From NCBI RefSeq assembly GCF_013141825.1, contig NZ_RZNH01000041.1, positions 1 through 49,501 of the forward strand: a DNA stretch of 49,501 nucleotides, given 5' to 3'. Position numbers and translations under genes: made by a program. The notes under the pieces are model-generated. The model worked only from the letters and a program-made list of their open reading frames with translations. It did not search any database and was not told the DNA's origin. Shown here in pieces: positions 7,175-17,613 of the stretch; position 1 is the stretch's first letter; each line of letters begins with the position of its first letter. The stretch is from Marinifilum caeruleilacunae (GTDB lineage: Bacteria; Bacteroidota; Bacteroidia; Bacteroidales; Marinifilaceae).

Positions 7175-8014
7175 ATGAAGAAATTCTTATTCACAACACT
7201 AGCATTATTCATATCTTTTTTTTGTATAGCAAAGAAAATAGAATATGCAATTAAGGAAAACATACCTTATTATAGCAAGTCGCAAATTAATTCTGATGAC
7301 TATATAAAAGAAAGATGTTTATTAGATGTTTATTATCCAAAGAACAATGAGAAATTTAGCACAATCGTTTGGTTTCATGGAGGCGGATTAACATCGGGGA
7401 AGAAGTTTGTGCCTGAGGCATTAAAGGAAAAAGGAGTTGCCATTGTGGCTGTTAATTACCGATTGTTCCCTAAAATTAAAGCCCCAAAGTATATCGAAGA
7501 CGCAGCCGCAGCTGTTGCCTGGACGTTCAATCATATTGAAAGTTTTGGAGGAGATTCCTCATTGATTTTTATATCTGGACATTCTGCAGGAGGATATTTA
7601 ACCAGTATGGTTGGGATGGATAAAAGGTGGTTAGGTGAGCACAAGATTGATGCAAATAGAATAGCCGGATTAATCCCTTTTAGTGGCCATACAATTACTC
7701 ATTTTACAGTAAGGAAAGAAAGAGGTATCAGTGGAAAACAACCAATTCTTGATGATATGGCACCGCTTTATCATGTAAGAGCCGATGCACCACCTTTATT
7801 ATTAATTACTGGGGATCGTGAATTAGAGATGTTAGGTCGATATGAAGAAAATGCTTACATGATGCGAATGATGAAAGTTGTAGGTCATAAAGAAACTAGG
7901 ATTTATGAACTTGATGGTTTCAATCATGGTGGTATGGCGGAGCCGTCATACCCTCTATTAATTAAAGAGGTTAGGAGATTAAAAAAGAAGTATCTAGCAC
8001 AAAAAAATAAGTAA
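7175..8014 (+). CDS. secreted alpha/beta-hydrolase, probable carbohydrate esterase
   Basis: A 279-residue serine hydrolase with a signal peptide (about 1-19, ending in CIA). The fold markers are all present: oxyanion-hole HGGG at 68-71, nucleophile elbow GHSAGG with Ser137, acid Asp214 (ITGDRE) and catalytic His251 (FNHGG). This layout belongs to the esterase_3/BD-FAE group, whose members release acetyl or feruloyl groups from glycans; the exact leaving group cannot be read. It is the first gene of the PUL, 30 bases before a GH3 lipoprotein with which it is surely co-transcribed, and probably removes ester decorations in the periplasm so that the glycosidases can act. A general lipase/esterase role is less likely given the context. 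Confidence 0.85.
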   Translation: MKKFLFTTLALFISFFCIAKKIEYAIKENIPYYSKSQINSDDYIKERCLLDVYYPKNNEKFSTIVWFHGGGLTSGKKFVPEALKEKGVAIVAVNYRLFPKIKAPKYIEDAAAAVAWTFNHIESFGGDSSLIFISGHSAGGYLTSMVGMDKRWLGEHKIDANRIAGLIPFSGHTITHFTVRKERGISGKQPILDDMAPLYHVRADAPPLLLITGDRELEMLGRYEENAYMMRMMKVVGHKETRIYELDGFNHGGMAEPSYPLLIKEVRRLKKKYLAQKNK

Positions 8015-8044
8015 GATTAAAACATACATAAAATAATATTAGTA

Positions 8045-10276
8045 ATGCAAAAATTATTCATTCAATTATCAGTAATCCTGATGTTGATTTTGGGAGCTTG
8101 TACGCCAAATTCAGGAGAACAGAATGTTAAACAAGATCAAGAAATAGAAACCTTGTTGTCGAAAATGACTATTCAGGAAAAGGCAGGGCAATTAAACCTT
8201 ATTTCTATCAGAAACGAACCTAACGAGAAGCAACTACAAATGATTCGCGAAGGAAAAGTAGGCAGTATTATAAAAGCCAATGGAGCCTCTCATACTCTAA
8301 AAATCCAAAAGGTAGCTGTTGAAGAATCTAATCTTGGTATTCCTATTCTTTTTCAGGAGGATGTCATTCACGGTTATAAAACCATAGCGCCGGTTCCCCT
8401 GGCCGAAGCGGCCAGCTGGGATCTGGAAGCCATACAGCAATCTGCAGCTGTTGCTGCACGTGAGGCTGCTGCATCGGGCATACACCTGACTTATGCCCCA
8501 ATGGTTGATGTTTGTCGCGACCCTCGCTGGGGACGTATTATTGAAGCTGCGGGCGAAGATGCCTATTTAGGCAGTCTGGTTGCTGCTGCTAGGGTGAAAG
8601 GCTTTCAGGAAACCAATCAAAATCCTTATCAAAATATTTTAGCATGTGTTAAACACTTTGCTGGTTATGGGGCTTCATTGGCAGGGCGTGATTATAATAT
8701 TCAGGATTTTTCAGAACGCGAGTTACGTGAAATTCACTTACCTCCTTTTCAAGCAGCTATTGATGCTGGAGTTGCAAGTTTAATGTGCGCATATACGGCA
8801 TATGATGGAGTTCCGTTAACGGCCAACCGTTTTTTATTGCACGATGTGCTTCGTCAGGAAATGGGTTTCAAAGGTCTGATTATGACAGACTGGGGTACCA
8901 TTAAAAACCTGGTTAAAATTGGTGTTGCGGAAAATGATACCGTTGCCACACAGATGGCTATGAATACAGGAGTGGATATGGATATGGAGTCAAGATATTA
9001 TGTAGATATCATTCCTTCTTTAGTAGCCGACGGTTTGATTTCAGAAGAACAGGTTGATGATGCCGTTCGTCAGGTATTAAAACTGAAGCAAAAACTTGGT
9101 TTGCTAGATAATCCTTATTTATATAACAATGTTGAGCGTGAAAAAAAGGAAATTTTATCAGCGGAAAACCTGAAAGTGACAAAAGATATCGCCATGAAGA
9201 GTATGGTCTTGCTTAAAAATGATAACAATTTACTTCCTTTAAAGAGTAACGGTAAGAGAATAGCTGTGATTGGACCGTTTGCAAAAGCCGATAAAGATAT
9301 GATGGGATGGTGGTCTGGAAAAGGAGAAGCTAAGGATGTGACCACGATTTACGAAGGAATTGCCAATAAAATGAATAAAAGCCACAACCTGAAATATGCA
9401 AAAGGATGCGACATTGATAGCTTCAGGGTGGCAGGAGTAGAGAAGATTAGTGAGGCGGTGCGTGTTGCTAAGGCATCTGATGTAGTCGTTATTGTATTGG
9501 GTGAAGAATATTGGATGAGTGGAGAAGGTGGCGGGACCGCTTCGTTACGCTTGCCTGGCGCTCAACAGCAACTGTTGGATGCAGTGGCCAAAACCGGAAA
9601 ACCCATAGTTACCTTGATGGCAACAGGTCGTCCTTACGTGTTAACGGATGTAGCTAAAAAGTCTGATGCCGTATTACAAACCTGGATGCCTGGTACCACT
9701 GCAGGTGATGCTGTTGCTGATGTTTTGTTTGGAGAGTTTAATCCTTGTGGAAAGCTTCCGGTAACTTTCCCTGTTCATGAAGGACAAGTACCTATTTTTT
9801 ATAATTACCGAAAGACAAGTCATTCTTTTAATAGAGTGAATAGTAAGTATGCAAGATATACAACTACACATTTGGATACAGGTCATGATCCGCTTTATCC
9901 TTTCGGTTATGGACTCAGTTATACCTCTTATGACTACTCGGATATTCAGTTAAGTTCCGATGTGTTTGGCAAGGACGGAAACATCAAAGTAAGTATAAAA
10001 GTAACCAATACAGGGGAAGTTAAAGGAAAGGAAATTGTACAGCTATATATTCGCGATGAGGTGTGTTCTGTAACGCGTCCAGTTAAAGAATTAAAAGATT
10101 TTGCGATTCTCGATCTTGAGGCAGGTGAAAGTAAAGAAGCTGTTTTTACCATCACAGAAGACAAACTTAAATTTATCGATGCGGAACTAAATACAGCTAT
10201 TGAAAAAGGAGAGTTCACCTTATTTGTCGGACCCAATTCATCAGACTGTAAGTCGACTACTTTCTTTTATCGTTAG
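8045..10276 (+). CDS. GH3 glycoside hydrolase, BglX-type, lipoprotein
   Basis: A 743-residue family GH3 enzyme, a retaining exo-hydrolase that removes non-reducing-end beta-linked sugars, most often glucose. A lipobox (LGAC, Cys19) indicates membrane anchoring. Domains: N-terminal (beta/alpha)8 barrel about 35-350 with KHFAGYG at 203-209 and nucleophile Asp282 in IMTDWG; the alpha/beta sandwich about 380-600 (VVIVLGEEYWMSGEGG); and a fibronectin-type III-like domain about 640-740. The length and domain order are usual for BglX-like enzymes. It lies between the esterase and the broken sulfatase, same strand, with short gaps. The sugar specificity is uncertain: beta-glucosidase is the default, but GH3 is versatile. 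Confidence 0.92.
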   Translation: MQKLFIQLSVILMLILGACTPNSGEQNVKQDQEIETLLSKMTIQEKAGQLNLISIRNEPNEKQLQMIREGKVGSIIKANGASHTLKIQKVAVEESNLGIPILFQEDVIHGYKTIAPVPLAEAASWDLEAIQQSAAVAAREAAASGIHLTYAPMVDVCRDPRWGRIIEAAGEDAYLGSLVAAARVKGFQETNQNPYQNILACVKHFAGYGASLAGRDYNIQDFSERELREIHLPPFQAAIDAGVASLMCAYTAYDGVPLTANRFLLHDVLRQEMGFKGLIMTDWGTIKNLVKIGVAENDTVATQMAMNTGVDMDMESRYYVDIIPSLVADGLISEEQVDDAVRQVLKLKQKLGLLDNPYLYNNVEREKKEILSAENLKVTKDIAMKSMVLLKNDNNLLPLKSNGKRIAVIGPFAKADKDMMGWWSGKGEAKDVTTIYEGIANKMNKSHNLKYAKGCDIDSFRVAGVEKISEAVRVAKASDVVVIVLGEEYWMSGEGGGTASLRLPGAQQQLLDAVAKTGKPIVTLMATGRPYVLTDVAKKSDAVLQTWMPGTTAGDAVADVLFGEFNPCGKLPVTFPVHEGQVPIFYNYRKTSHSFNRVNSKYARYTTTHLDTGHDPLYPFGYGLSYTSYDYSDIQLSSDVFGKDGNIKVSIKVTNTGEVKGKEIVQLYIRDEVCSVTRPVKELKDFAILDLEAGESKEAVFTITEDKLKFIDAELNTAIEKGEFTLFVGPNSSDCKSTTFFYR

Positions 10277-10300
10277 TTAATTGATTTGACAAAAAACTAT

Positions 10301-10328
10301 ACATGCAGAAGACTTAGTTTCTGCATGT
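10301..10328 (+). terminator. hairpin between GH3 and the sulfatase pseudogene
   Basis: ACATGCAGAA and TTCTGCATGT form a perfect 10-bp stem around an 8-base loop, 25 bases after the GH3 stop. No T-run follows, so it may act as an attenuator or mRNA-stabilising structure and not a full terminator. Confidence 0.4.
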
Positions 10329-10360
10329 AATGTAATAGTAATAAATTAAAGTTTATTGGA

Positions 10361-11832
10361 ATGAATAATAAAGTAGTATTAATTGGAATCTTATTGTTTT
10401 GGATATCAAACATAACGTGCATGTTTGCATCATCAGGGAAGACGAAAAAAAACAAAGACCTTCCAAATGTAATCATCATTTTTACAGATGACCAAGGTTA
10501 TGGTGATATAGGTTGTTATGGAGCAACAGGATTTGAAACACCAAATCTGGATAGAATGGCAGGTGAGGGAATGAGGTTTACGAATTTTTACGCCGCCTAA
10601 CCTGTTTGTAGCGCTTCACGTGCTGGTTTGTTAACAGGATGCTATCCGAACCGAATTGGTTTTTCAGGAGCCTTGTTTCCTTACCATAAAATAGGTCTTA
10701 ATCCAAGTGAAATGACGATTGCAGAGATGTTTCAATCAAAAGGCTATTCAACAGCAGCATACGGAAAATGGCACTTGGGTCATAAAAAAGATTTTTTATC
10801 CTTGCAACATGGATTTCATGAATATTTCGCTACTACATATTCTAATGATATGTGGCCAATAAAAATAGATGGGACACAGTGGGAAAAAGGGGTTGGCAGA
10901 GGTAATTTTTCTCACCTTCCGTTAATTAGTCAAAATGAGAAGGTAGCTGAAATCAAAACTTTGGAAATGCAGGATAGTTTAACCACATTATTTACCAATA
11001 AGGCGGTTGACTTTATTGATAAAAATGCAAAGGATCCATTTTTTATCTACCTTGCACATCCCATGCCCCATATTCCACTTGGTGTATCTTCAAAATTCAG
11101 AAACAAGAGCGCACAGGGAATGTATGGTGATGTGATGATGGAAATAGATTGGTCTGTAGGTGAGATAATATAAGCATTAAAGAAAAACAGTATCGATAAA
11201 AATACCATTGTAATCTTTAACACGGACAATGGTCCATGGCTAAACTACGGTAACCATGCCGGTTCGGCAGGTGGGTTGCGGGAAGGGAAAACCACGAGTT
11301 GAGAAGGAGGGCAAAGAGTTCCTTTTATCATCAAATGGTCTGATCATATCCTTTCCGGAAAAGTATGCAACAAACTGGCATGTTCCATTGATATAATGCC
11401 TACGCTGGCATCTATAGTACATGCAGATTTACCCGACCATCATATTGATGGAATTAATATGATAGATTTATGGAGAGGTGATTTTAGTACAGAACCGAGA
11501 AAAGGACTGTATTATTATTACGGAAAAAATAACCTGAATGCAGTACGCAACGGAAACTGGAAGTTGGTGTTGCCACATATCTACAAATCGTATGAAACAT
11601 TACCAAGAACAATGGTTATGGCGGGCCAAGAATCACAATGAATGTGGAATCGCCTGAGTTGTATAATATAATGCGCGACCCGGGTGAATGTTATAATGTA
11701 GCTGAATTGTATCCAGAAATTGTTCAGGAACTTCTAGAAGTGGCAACGGAGGCCAGGGAAGAGTTGGGTGATTTACACATGAACATGAAAACCGGAAAAG
11801 GAAATAGGGAAATAGGAAGGGTAAGTAAATAA
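10361..11832 (+). pseudogene. broken S1-family sulfatase
   Basis: A near full-length type I sulfatase that no longer has an open frame. It keeps a signal peptide (about 1-24), the metal-binding [12 protein letters not shown], the formylglycine site VCSASR, the GKWHLG motif and the C-terminal NTDNGPW. Lesions: TAA at 10598-10600 just before the active-site Cys (FYAA stop PVCSASR, Gln expected), TAA at 11171-11173 (GEII stop ALKK, Gln expected), TGA at 11300-11302 (TTS stop EGGQ, Trp expected), and a frameshift near 11638. The three nonsense codons are single transitions from CAA or TGG. Intact, it would have removed sulfate esters from the PUL substrate. Its loss may be compensated by the three intact sulfatases downstream. 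The separate open pieces are not individual genes. Confidence 0.9.
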
Positions 11833-12060
11833 GTGTTTAAAAGTCTAATTAAGAATGATATTAATGAGTATACTAATCCTACATCATCTCTTATTACCAT
11901 TGAAAATAATTATTCTAGCCATGTTCATTATAAAATTATGTCTGCTTCAGGAAAAGTTGTATTAAATGGAATGATTAGAACTAAGAAAGATCAGCTTAAT
12001 ATGTCTGGTTTAGCTTTAGGTGTTTACTTTATAAAAATACAGAACCAGTTTTTTAAATAA
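11833..12060 (+). pseudogene. T9SS C-terminal sorting domain, orphaned
   Basis: Continues in the same frame as the end of the sulfatase pseudogene after the TAA at 11830-11832. It reads as a Por-secretion tail: NPTSS, then YKIMSASGKVVLNGMI, then LNMSGLALGVYFIKIQ and a Phe-Lys end. Such domains of about 75 residues direct proteins through the type IX secretion system to the cell surface. There is no ATG at its beginning (GTG only) and no ribosome-binding site, so it is not a gene on its own. Either the sulfatase once carried this tail, or it remained from a deleted secreted enzyme. Confidence 0.7.
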
Positions 12061-12187
12061 TTAGGGTAAATGAATAAATAATCAAAATTGGATTTAGACT
12101 AACAGGTTAAATAGTTAAAATTAAACACCGAGACCTATCATTTATCGATTATTTTGGGATTTTTCTGTTTATAGCTCTTAAGAAATG

Positions 12188-12195
12188 TATATTTG
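12188..12195 (+). promoter_or_regulatory. candidate -7 promoter box (TATATTTG) of the HTCS gene
   Basis: An exact TAnnTTTG match 60 bases before the HTCS start. A TTG at the right distance is not seen (one at 12154-12156 is too far), so strength is uncertain. An 11-mer TTTATCGATTA at 12141-12151 just upstream recurs upstream of the first susC. Confidence 0.45.
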
Positions 12196-12255
12196 TAATC
12201 GAGTTTATATGTATATGTTTTAAAAGTCATTTATAAACAAATTAAATAAAAACGC

Positions 12256-15200
12256 ATGAAAGGTGACCATTATTTAATACATCAATATAGAATTTATTTA
12301 TTTACTATATTGTTGATAGTCAATTCTTTGCGTGTTCATTCTGAGGAGTATCAAATTAGTTATCTGTCTGTACAAGATGGTTTATCCCAGAATGAAGTCA
12401 CTTCCATTATTCAGGATAAGTATGGATTTATGTGGTTTGGAACAAGGGGAGGTTTAAATCGATATGATGGTTATACATTTAAACATTTTAAACCAGATAA
12501 AAATAATGGCAAGAGTTTAAATTGTCCTAGTATAGAAAGACTCTATTTAGATAGAAAGGGTGACATTTGGATTGGTACTAAGTCGGGAGGTTACTCAATA
12601 TATGATTGTAAAAAGGAACATTTTTATCACCTTCATAAAGAGCAAAGTGATAAGCTATCTCGCGTATTGTCATTTCATGAAGACGTTGAAGGAAACATGT
12701 GGATGGGAAGTTGGCAAAACGGAATGCATAAATGGAATGTTAACAAAGATTCTTTAATGCCCTATTTTGCCAGACGACGTGTTAACTCTATTGTTTCTTT
12801 AGGGGATAGTATTATGTTTTGGGGAGCACCATATGGTTTAAGATATTTGAGGGAAGATGGGAAAATTAAAGCTGTCTTGTTTAAGAATAAATATCATGAA
12901 GTCACCAAAATGTTGCTGGATGCTACCGGAGAAAACGTTTGGATTGTAGGGTGGGAATTACCATTGATAAGATATAATATAGCCAGTCAGACTTTTCAGG
13001 AATTTAACCTCCCGGATAATAAAGGTGTTAACAGAATCAACACATATTCATTATTGGAAGAAAAAGAAGGGAACCTTTGGGTAGGAACCTGGGGGAATGG
13101 TTTATATTATTTTGATGTAACAAATAAATTATTTACCAAAGTTGAAATAGAGCCCAAGGATGCGATAAGCTCCAACATTAGCTATGATGTTATTTTAGAT
13201 ATTTATCAGGATCAAACCAACGCTATATGGATCGGTACCAATGGGGGAGGAGTAGTCAGGTTGTCCAATAAAAGCAAATTTGAAACTGCTAGGTCGCTGA
13301 ATTGGAATAATATAAAAGATCAACATGTGAGTGCAGTAATTGAAGACATTGATGGTGTGTTGTGGGTTGGAACAAAAGGTGGCGGATTGTTTTTTCAATC
13401 AAAGGATGTCGGTTTTAAAAAGGTAGGCTATTTACATAAAGAAACCCTAAAAAGTGTAGAGGGAGAGATTGTTAAGTGTCTTTTTCAGGATGAAGGAGGG
13501 AATTTGTGGGTGAGTATGGAGGACGGAATCTACGTTGTTACAGATGGTCCTAACGGTAACAGGGTTTTGGTTCATGCTGCTGATTTTTTCAATAGTCCCG
13601 ATTTGCACAATGTTTTAAAAGCCCAGGATTTCAAAAATTATGATGATGAACTTTGGATCGCTACACAGCAAACAGGGCTCTTCGTGTTCGACAATAAACA
13701 AGGTAAATATCAGTTGGCAAAAAAAATTAGGCGTTCGGAAAGTAAAAGCAATATAGGAAGCATTAAAATCTCTTCACTATGTAAAGACCAAGTTGGACGT
13801 TTATGGGTGACCACATATAATGGTTTATATCTTTATCAACCTGTTGATTCTGTATTATTATCGTTGGATTTATTATTGACTGATGCTAAAAAAACGATGT
13901 GTAATATTATTCTTTGTAGCCACATTGATAAAAACAATAATTTGTGGTTTGGTACGCCTTGTAGTTTGAATAAAATTACAGAGGGTAGCGAAGGCTATTT
14001 GATGAAAGAATATACAAAAACAGACGGACTTTCAGATGATTACATAAATGCCATTCTTTCAGATGATTCAGGCAATGTTTGGGTAAGTACTAATGCAGGT
14101 CTCTCAAAGTTAAGTGTTAGTAACGGAGAAATTAGGAATTATAATGTTGCGGATGGGGTTGGAGGCTTGAATTTTTGTGAATCTTCGTGTTATAAAAATG
14201 AGGATGGATTAATGTATTTTGGAGCCCACTCTGATCTGACCATTTTTCATCCAGACAATATAAAAGATAATCAGTCGATCCCTCCACTTGTGATCACAGA
14301 TTTTAAAGTAATGAATAAAGATGTTTCAGTATCAAGTGATGGGATTTTGCCTGTTCATATAAATGAGCTGAAATTGTTAACCTTATCGCATAAGGAGAAA
14401 GAGTTTTCCCTGGAATTTTCAGCATTAGACTTTAAAGCTCCTGAAAACAACCAATATGCTTATTGGCTGGAAGGCCGAGATGATAAAACAATTTATATAG
14501 GAAGAAGACGACATATTTCTTTCAGTAACCTTAGTCCGGGGGACTATATTTTGCATTTAAAAGGTGCCAATAGCAACGGTGTTTGGAGCGATACCGAACG
14601 CTTATTGAATATTAAAGTTTTGCCAGCGCCATGGAGAACAGTCTATGCGATTGCAATTTATATCCTTATTATTTTTGGTGTGGTTGTCTTAATTGTATCT
14701 GTAGGCAGAAAGCAGGTAAGGTTGGCTTATCAGGCACGTATGGAAAAAATACTCCGCGAAAAAGATAAAGAGGCGAATGAATACAAGTTGAGGTTTTATA
14801 CCGATATATCACATGAACTTCGTACTCCATTAACGCTTATTTTAGCACCGGTAAAAGAATTGCTCAACAAAGACAAGAGTGTTTTGTCTCCTGATTACGT
14901 AGAGGATAAAATCAAGCTGATTTATCAAAACACGAGCCGATTATATAATTTGGTAAATCAATTGTTGGAGTTCAGAAAAGCAGAAGTTGGCAAACTAAAG
15001 TTGCAAGCTTCAGAAAATGAAATAGTTAGCTTTATAGATAGATTGACTGAGGCTTTTGAGGATTTGATTCATACGCAAAATGTGAATTTTGAGAAAGTAT
15101 ATAAAGCAAAAGATACCTCAGTGTATTTCGATGCAGAGTTTATGAGAGTGATAATTAATAATCTATTATCAAATGCTATTAAGTTTGCTGCTAATCCGGG

Positions 15201-16332
15201 GTATGTTAGGTTAATGCTTTCGCAAAATGATAAAGAGTTTATTATTAACATTACAAACGATGGTAAAGGAATTGACGAAATTGAACAGCGATATCTGTTT
15301 GAAAGATTTTATCGGGCTGTGGGAACACATAATATGGGTAGTTCAGGTATTGGTTTGGCCTTGGTTAAAAAATATGTGGACCTTCATAAAGGTGAAGTGA
15401 AGGTTGAACGTGCACCCGGTGGGTTAACTACTTTTACCGTCATTCTTAAAAAAGGCAGGCAGCATCTGTCAGAGGATGATATTAAACAGGTTGATCCAAA
15501 TTATTTGCAGCAAAGCATTGCTCATTACACTTATCATAATGCTAATAAAAGATCTTTAAATACGGGTACAAAGGGGGCTAAAGTGCTTGTGGTTGAGGAT
15601 AATGAAGAAGTGAGAAATTATGTAGGCGATCTTTTATCTGAGTTTTATGATATTGTGGAGGCAAAAGATGGAGCAGAAGGTTATAATAAGATAATCGAAC
15701 ATATGCCGAATCTAGTCGTTTCGGATGTTATGATGCCGCTTATGGATGGTTTCGAACTCTGTCATAGAATCAAAACCAATGATATCATCTCACATATTCC
15801 GGTTGTTTTGTTAACCGCCAAAGTAAACACTCAGGATCAGTTGTTCGGGGCTCGCAAAGGAGCCGATGTGTATTTAACAAAACCATTTGACCCATTATTG
15901 CTCATTGAAAAGGTAAAGTTGCTAATTGCCAGCAGGGAAAAACTAAGCTTAAAGTTCTCTAAAAAAGTACTTCTTGAGCCACATGATATTGAAATTAGCA
16001 CTGAGGAAGGTGAGTTCCTAGATAAAGCGATAGTATTTATCGAAAAGCATATCGGTGATTTTAGCTTTGATCCTGACCTATTAGCCGATGAGATGGCCAT
16101 GAGCGTGTCTACTTTATACAGAAAAACCAAACGACTTGCAAAAAAAACCCCGGGTGAATTTATTCGTGATATAAGAATAAAACATGCTGCCAAATTATTG
16201 GCCGAAACAGAATTAAGCGTTTCTGAGATAGCGGAAAGAGTAGGGTATCAAGATCTGAAAAATTTTAGGAGAATATTTAGAGCCACTTTTGAACTTAATC
16301 CTTTGCAATATAGAAAAGAGCAAAAAGCATAG
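12256..16332 (+). CDS. hybrid two-component system (HTCS) sensor/regulator of the PUL
   Basis: A 1358-residue one-protein sensor and transcription factor. After a signal-like first 28 residues comes a periplasmic two-component regulator propeller (about 35-690, repeated WFGT/WVGT blades), then a Y_Y_Y domain (about 709-785) and a membrane span (796-819). In the cytoplasm follow a HisKA domain with phospho-acceptor His853 (DISHELRTPL), a HATPase domain (N-box NNLLSNAIKF near 968; GSSGIGLALV), a receiver domain (about 1105-1225) with acceptor Asp1157 (VVSDVMMP), and an AraC-type HTH (about 1256-1358). All key residues are present. HTCS proteins bind a specific oligosaccharide outside and switch on the PUL, here presumably the two susCD pairs and the enzyme operon. 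It is the only regulator in the PUL. Confidence 0.95.
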   Translation: MKGDHYLIHQYRIYLFTILLIVNSLRVHSEEYQISYLSVQDGLSQNEVTSIIQDKYGFMWFGTRGGLNRYDGYTFKHFKPDKNNGKSLNCPSIERLYLDRKGDIWIGTKSGGYSIYDCKKEHFYHLHKEQSDKLSRVLSFHEDVEGNMWMGSWQNGMHKWNVNKDSLMPYFARRRVNSIVSLGDSIMFWGAPYGLRYLREDGKIKAVLFKNKYHEVTKMLLDATGENVWIVGWELPLIRYNIASQTFQEFNLPDNKGVNRINTYSLLEEKEGNLWVGTWGNGLYYFDVTNKLFTKVEIEPKDAISSNISYDVILDIYQDQTNAIWIGTNGGGVVRLSNKSKFETARSLNWNNIKDQHVSAVIEDIDGVLWVGTKGGGLFFQSKDVGFKKVGYLHKETLKSVEGEIVKCLFQDEGGNLWVSMEDGIYVVTDGPNGNRVLVHAADFFNSPDLHNVLKAQDFKNYDDELWIATQQTGLFVFDNKQGKYQLAKKIRRSESKSNIGSIKISSLCKDQVGRLWVTTYNGLYLYQPVDSVLLSLDLLLTDAKKTMCNIILCSHIDKNNNLWFGTPCSLNKITEGSEGYLMKEYTKTDGLSDDYINAILSDDSGNVWVSTNAGLSKLSVSNGEIRNYNVADGVGGLNFCESSCYKNEDGLMYFGAHSDLTIFHPDNIKDNQSIPPLVITDFKVMNKDVSVSSDGILPVHINELKLLTLSHKEKEFSLEFSALDFKAPENNQYAYWLEGRDDKTIYIGRRRHISFSNLSPGDYILHLKGANSNGVWSDTERLLNIKVLPAPWRTVYAIAIYILIIFGVVVLIVSVGRKQVRLAYQARMEKILREKDKEANEYKLRFYTDISHELRTPLTLILAPVKELLNKDKSVLSPDYVEDKIKLIYQNTSRLYNLVNQLLEFRKAEVGKLKLQASENEIVSFIDRLTEAFEDLIHTQNVNFEKVYKAKDTSVYFDAEFMRVIINNLLSNAIKFAANPGYVRLMLSQNDKEFIINITNDGKGIDEIEQRYLFERFYRAVGTHNMGSSGIGLALVKKYVDLHKGEVKVERAPGGLTTFTVILKKGRQHLSEDDIKQVDPNYLQQSIAHYTYHNANKRSLNTGTKGAKVLVVEDNEEVRNYVGDLLSEFYDIVEAKDGAEGYNKIIEHMPNLVVSDVMMPLMDGFELCHRIKTNDIISHIPVVLLTAKVNTQDQLFGARKGADVYLTKPFDPLLLIEKVKLLIASREKLSLKFSKKVLLEPHDIEISTEEGEFLDKAIVFIEKHIGDFSFDPDLLADEMAMSVSTLYRKTKRLAKKTPGEFIRDIRIKHAAKLLAETELSVSEIAERVGYQDLKNFRRIFRATFELNPLQYRKEQKA

Positions 16333-16619
16333 TGCGAGGATTAAATGGTATATTCATTTACTCTGTAGATTAATCTTTATCACAATGTTGGCTTTTGGAA
16401 AAGAGACACTTAAGATTCTATAGCTTCTTTTCATATCTATATTGCCAAAATTTAATATGCTCTATTTTAATATGTGTTCCTATTAAATTACAATTTGTGT
16501 GCCTGTTGCACAACTATTGATAGCTTGTTCGTAAATCCAATAATAATAAGTTTAGTTAGCAATGATATAAGCTTAACTTGTAACAAAAATGTAAGGGAAT
16601 AAGCTTTATCAAGAGAAGG

Positions 16620-17433
16620 TATTTTCCAGCTTTCAACTCTCGCAATAGAAACTGGCAAAAGAATCAGGATAAACGTCCGGGATCTACTAACAAAGGCGCT
16701 AAGTATATCAATAACAAAAACCATTAAAGTCGTACCGATCCCGATATCTGAATAAGTGTAAAACCCTGTAAGGTCAGAAAGCAGAATTTTCTATACAATA
16801 TCAGTGTTGGTGCAGATAATCATGTGATAACAGATGTAAAAGCATACCTAGCCGACAAAAAAGACAATCAAAATTTGCAAGATGCCTCAAAGCGCTTAAA
16901 ACACAGGTTGAAAAAACAAGCTATGTTGCGGTCAACTCGTTTGGCTGATGCTGGTTACGGTAGCTTAGAAGACTATGCTGTTCTTGAAAGAGAATCATTA
17001 TCAGTTACATTACTCCACACAAAACTTAAAAGGCCGGTCCCGAAGGCTTTACATTCTGCAAGGAAGAAAAATACTGGCGGAGGAAAGTTACTTTTCGTAA
17101 ACGAAGAATGGTAACCAAATTTTTGCAGTATAATTCTCTGACCAATAAAAGTGATTGTAAAATTGCTCTATCAAGAAAAAGAGTCTGGGCAAAAGCGATG
17201 AAAAACAGATTGCAATAACTCTATAAGTTGAGCAGCCCAAACGTAATAACAAAAGAGTGCAGAGCAAGTTTGGGTAATACATGAAAGGCAAACAGTAATC
17301 TATAGTCGAGTCTATTTTCGTAACATTAAGTCAGTTTAAAGGATTTCGGAAAATTAACACCATAGGAATTGCTCAGGCCAACAAGGTAATGCAAATGTCG
17401 GCAACTGCCTATAATCTTAAAAAAAACTGATAA
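16620..17433 (+). pseudogene. IS1182-family transposase remnant
   Basis: Fragments in several frames match the DDE transposase of this family. In order: SRTDPD, stop, ISVKP near 16735; a longer open piece 16824-17114 (VITDVKAYLADKKDNQNLQD, then LADAGYGSLEDYAVLE); and the C-terminal block MKGKQ, stop, SIVES, then FRKINTIGIAQANKVMQM and SATAYNLKK near 17280-17430. Stops occur where Gln or Arg is expected in the family (KRQSTVEP, DARISVKP). It is unable to transpose. The 96-codon open piece should not be called a gene. Confidence 0.75.
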
Positions 17434-17579
17434 AATTTATGAGTAAAACAGCTGAAACAATGACATATCAGGCCATTGTTGTTCTATTTTTGTTTTTAAA
17501 GATGTGTTTTGATTTAATTAGAAGTGATTTAAGCACTCAATAACTTAAAACACAAATACAATCAAGCAAAAAAACAAAG

Positions 17580-17613
17580 CCTTAAAAGCTTGTGAACACA
17601 CTTACTTTTAAGG
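17580..17613 (+). terminator. possible rho-independent terminator
   Basis: CCTTAAAAG and CTTTTAAGG form a 9-bp stem around a 16-base loop, followed by a T-rich stretch (ATTTTATCTTATTTTTT). It lies near the right end of the IS remnant and could insulate susC from upstream transcription. Confidence 0.45.

Noticed and set aside
10361-11832. Stop-codon readthrough or recoding to keep the sulfatase alive
   Set aside because: The stops are of two types (TAA and TGA), a frameshift is also present, and intact genes in the window use the same codons as ordinary stops. Simple decay explains it.
11638-12060. Two short frames as separate small genes
   Set aside because: They are the C-terminal end of the sulfatase and a sorting domain, without start signals of their own.
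15837-16193. A 118-codon minus-strand frame within the HTCS gene
   Set aside because: It is a shadow of the receiver and AraC-domain coding sequence, with no motif or start context.
16824-17114. A 96-codon frame as an independent gene
   Set aside because: It is the middle of an IS1182-family transposase whose ends lie in other frames on both sides.
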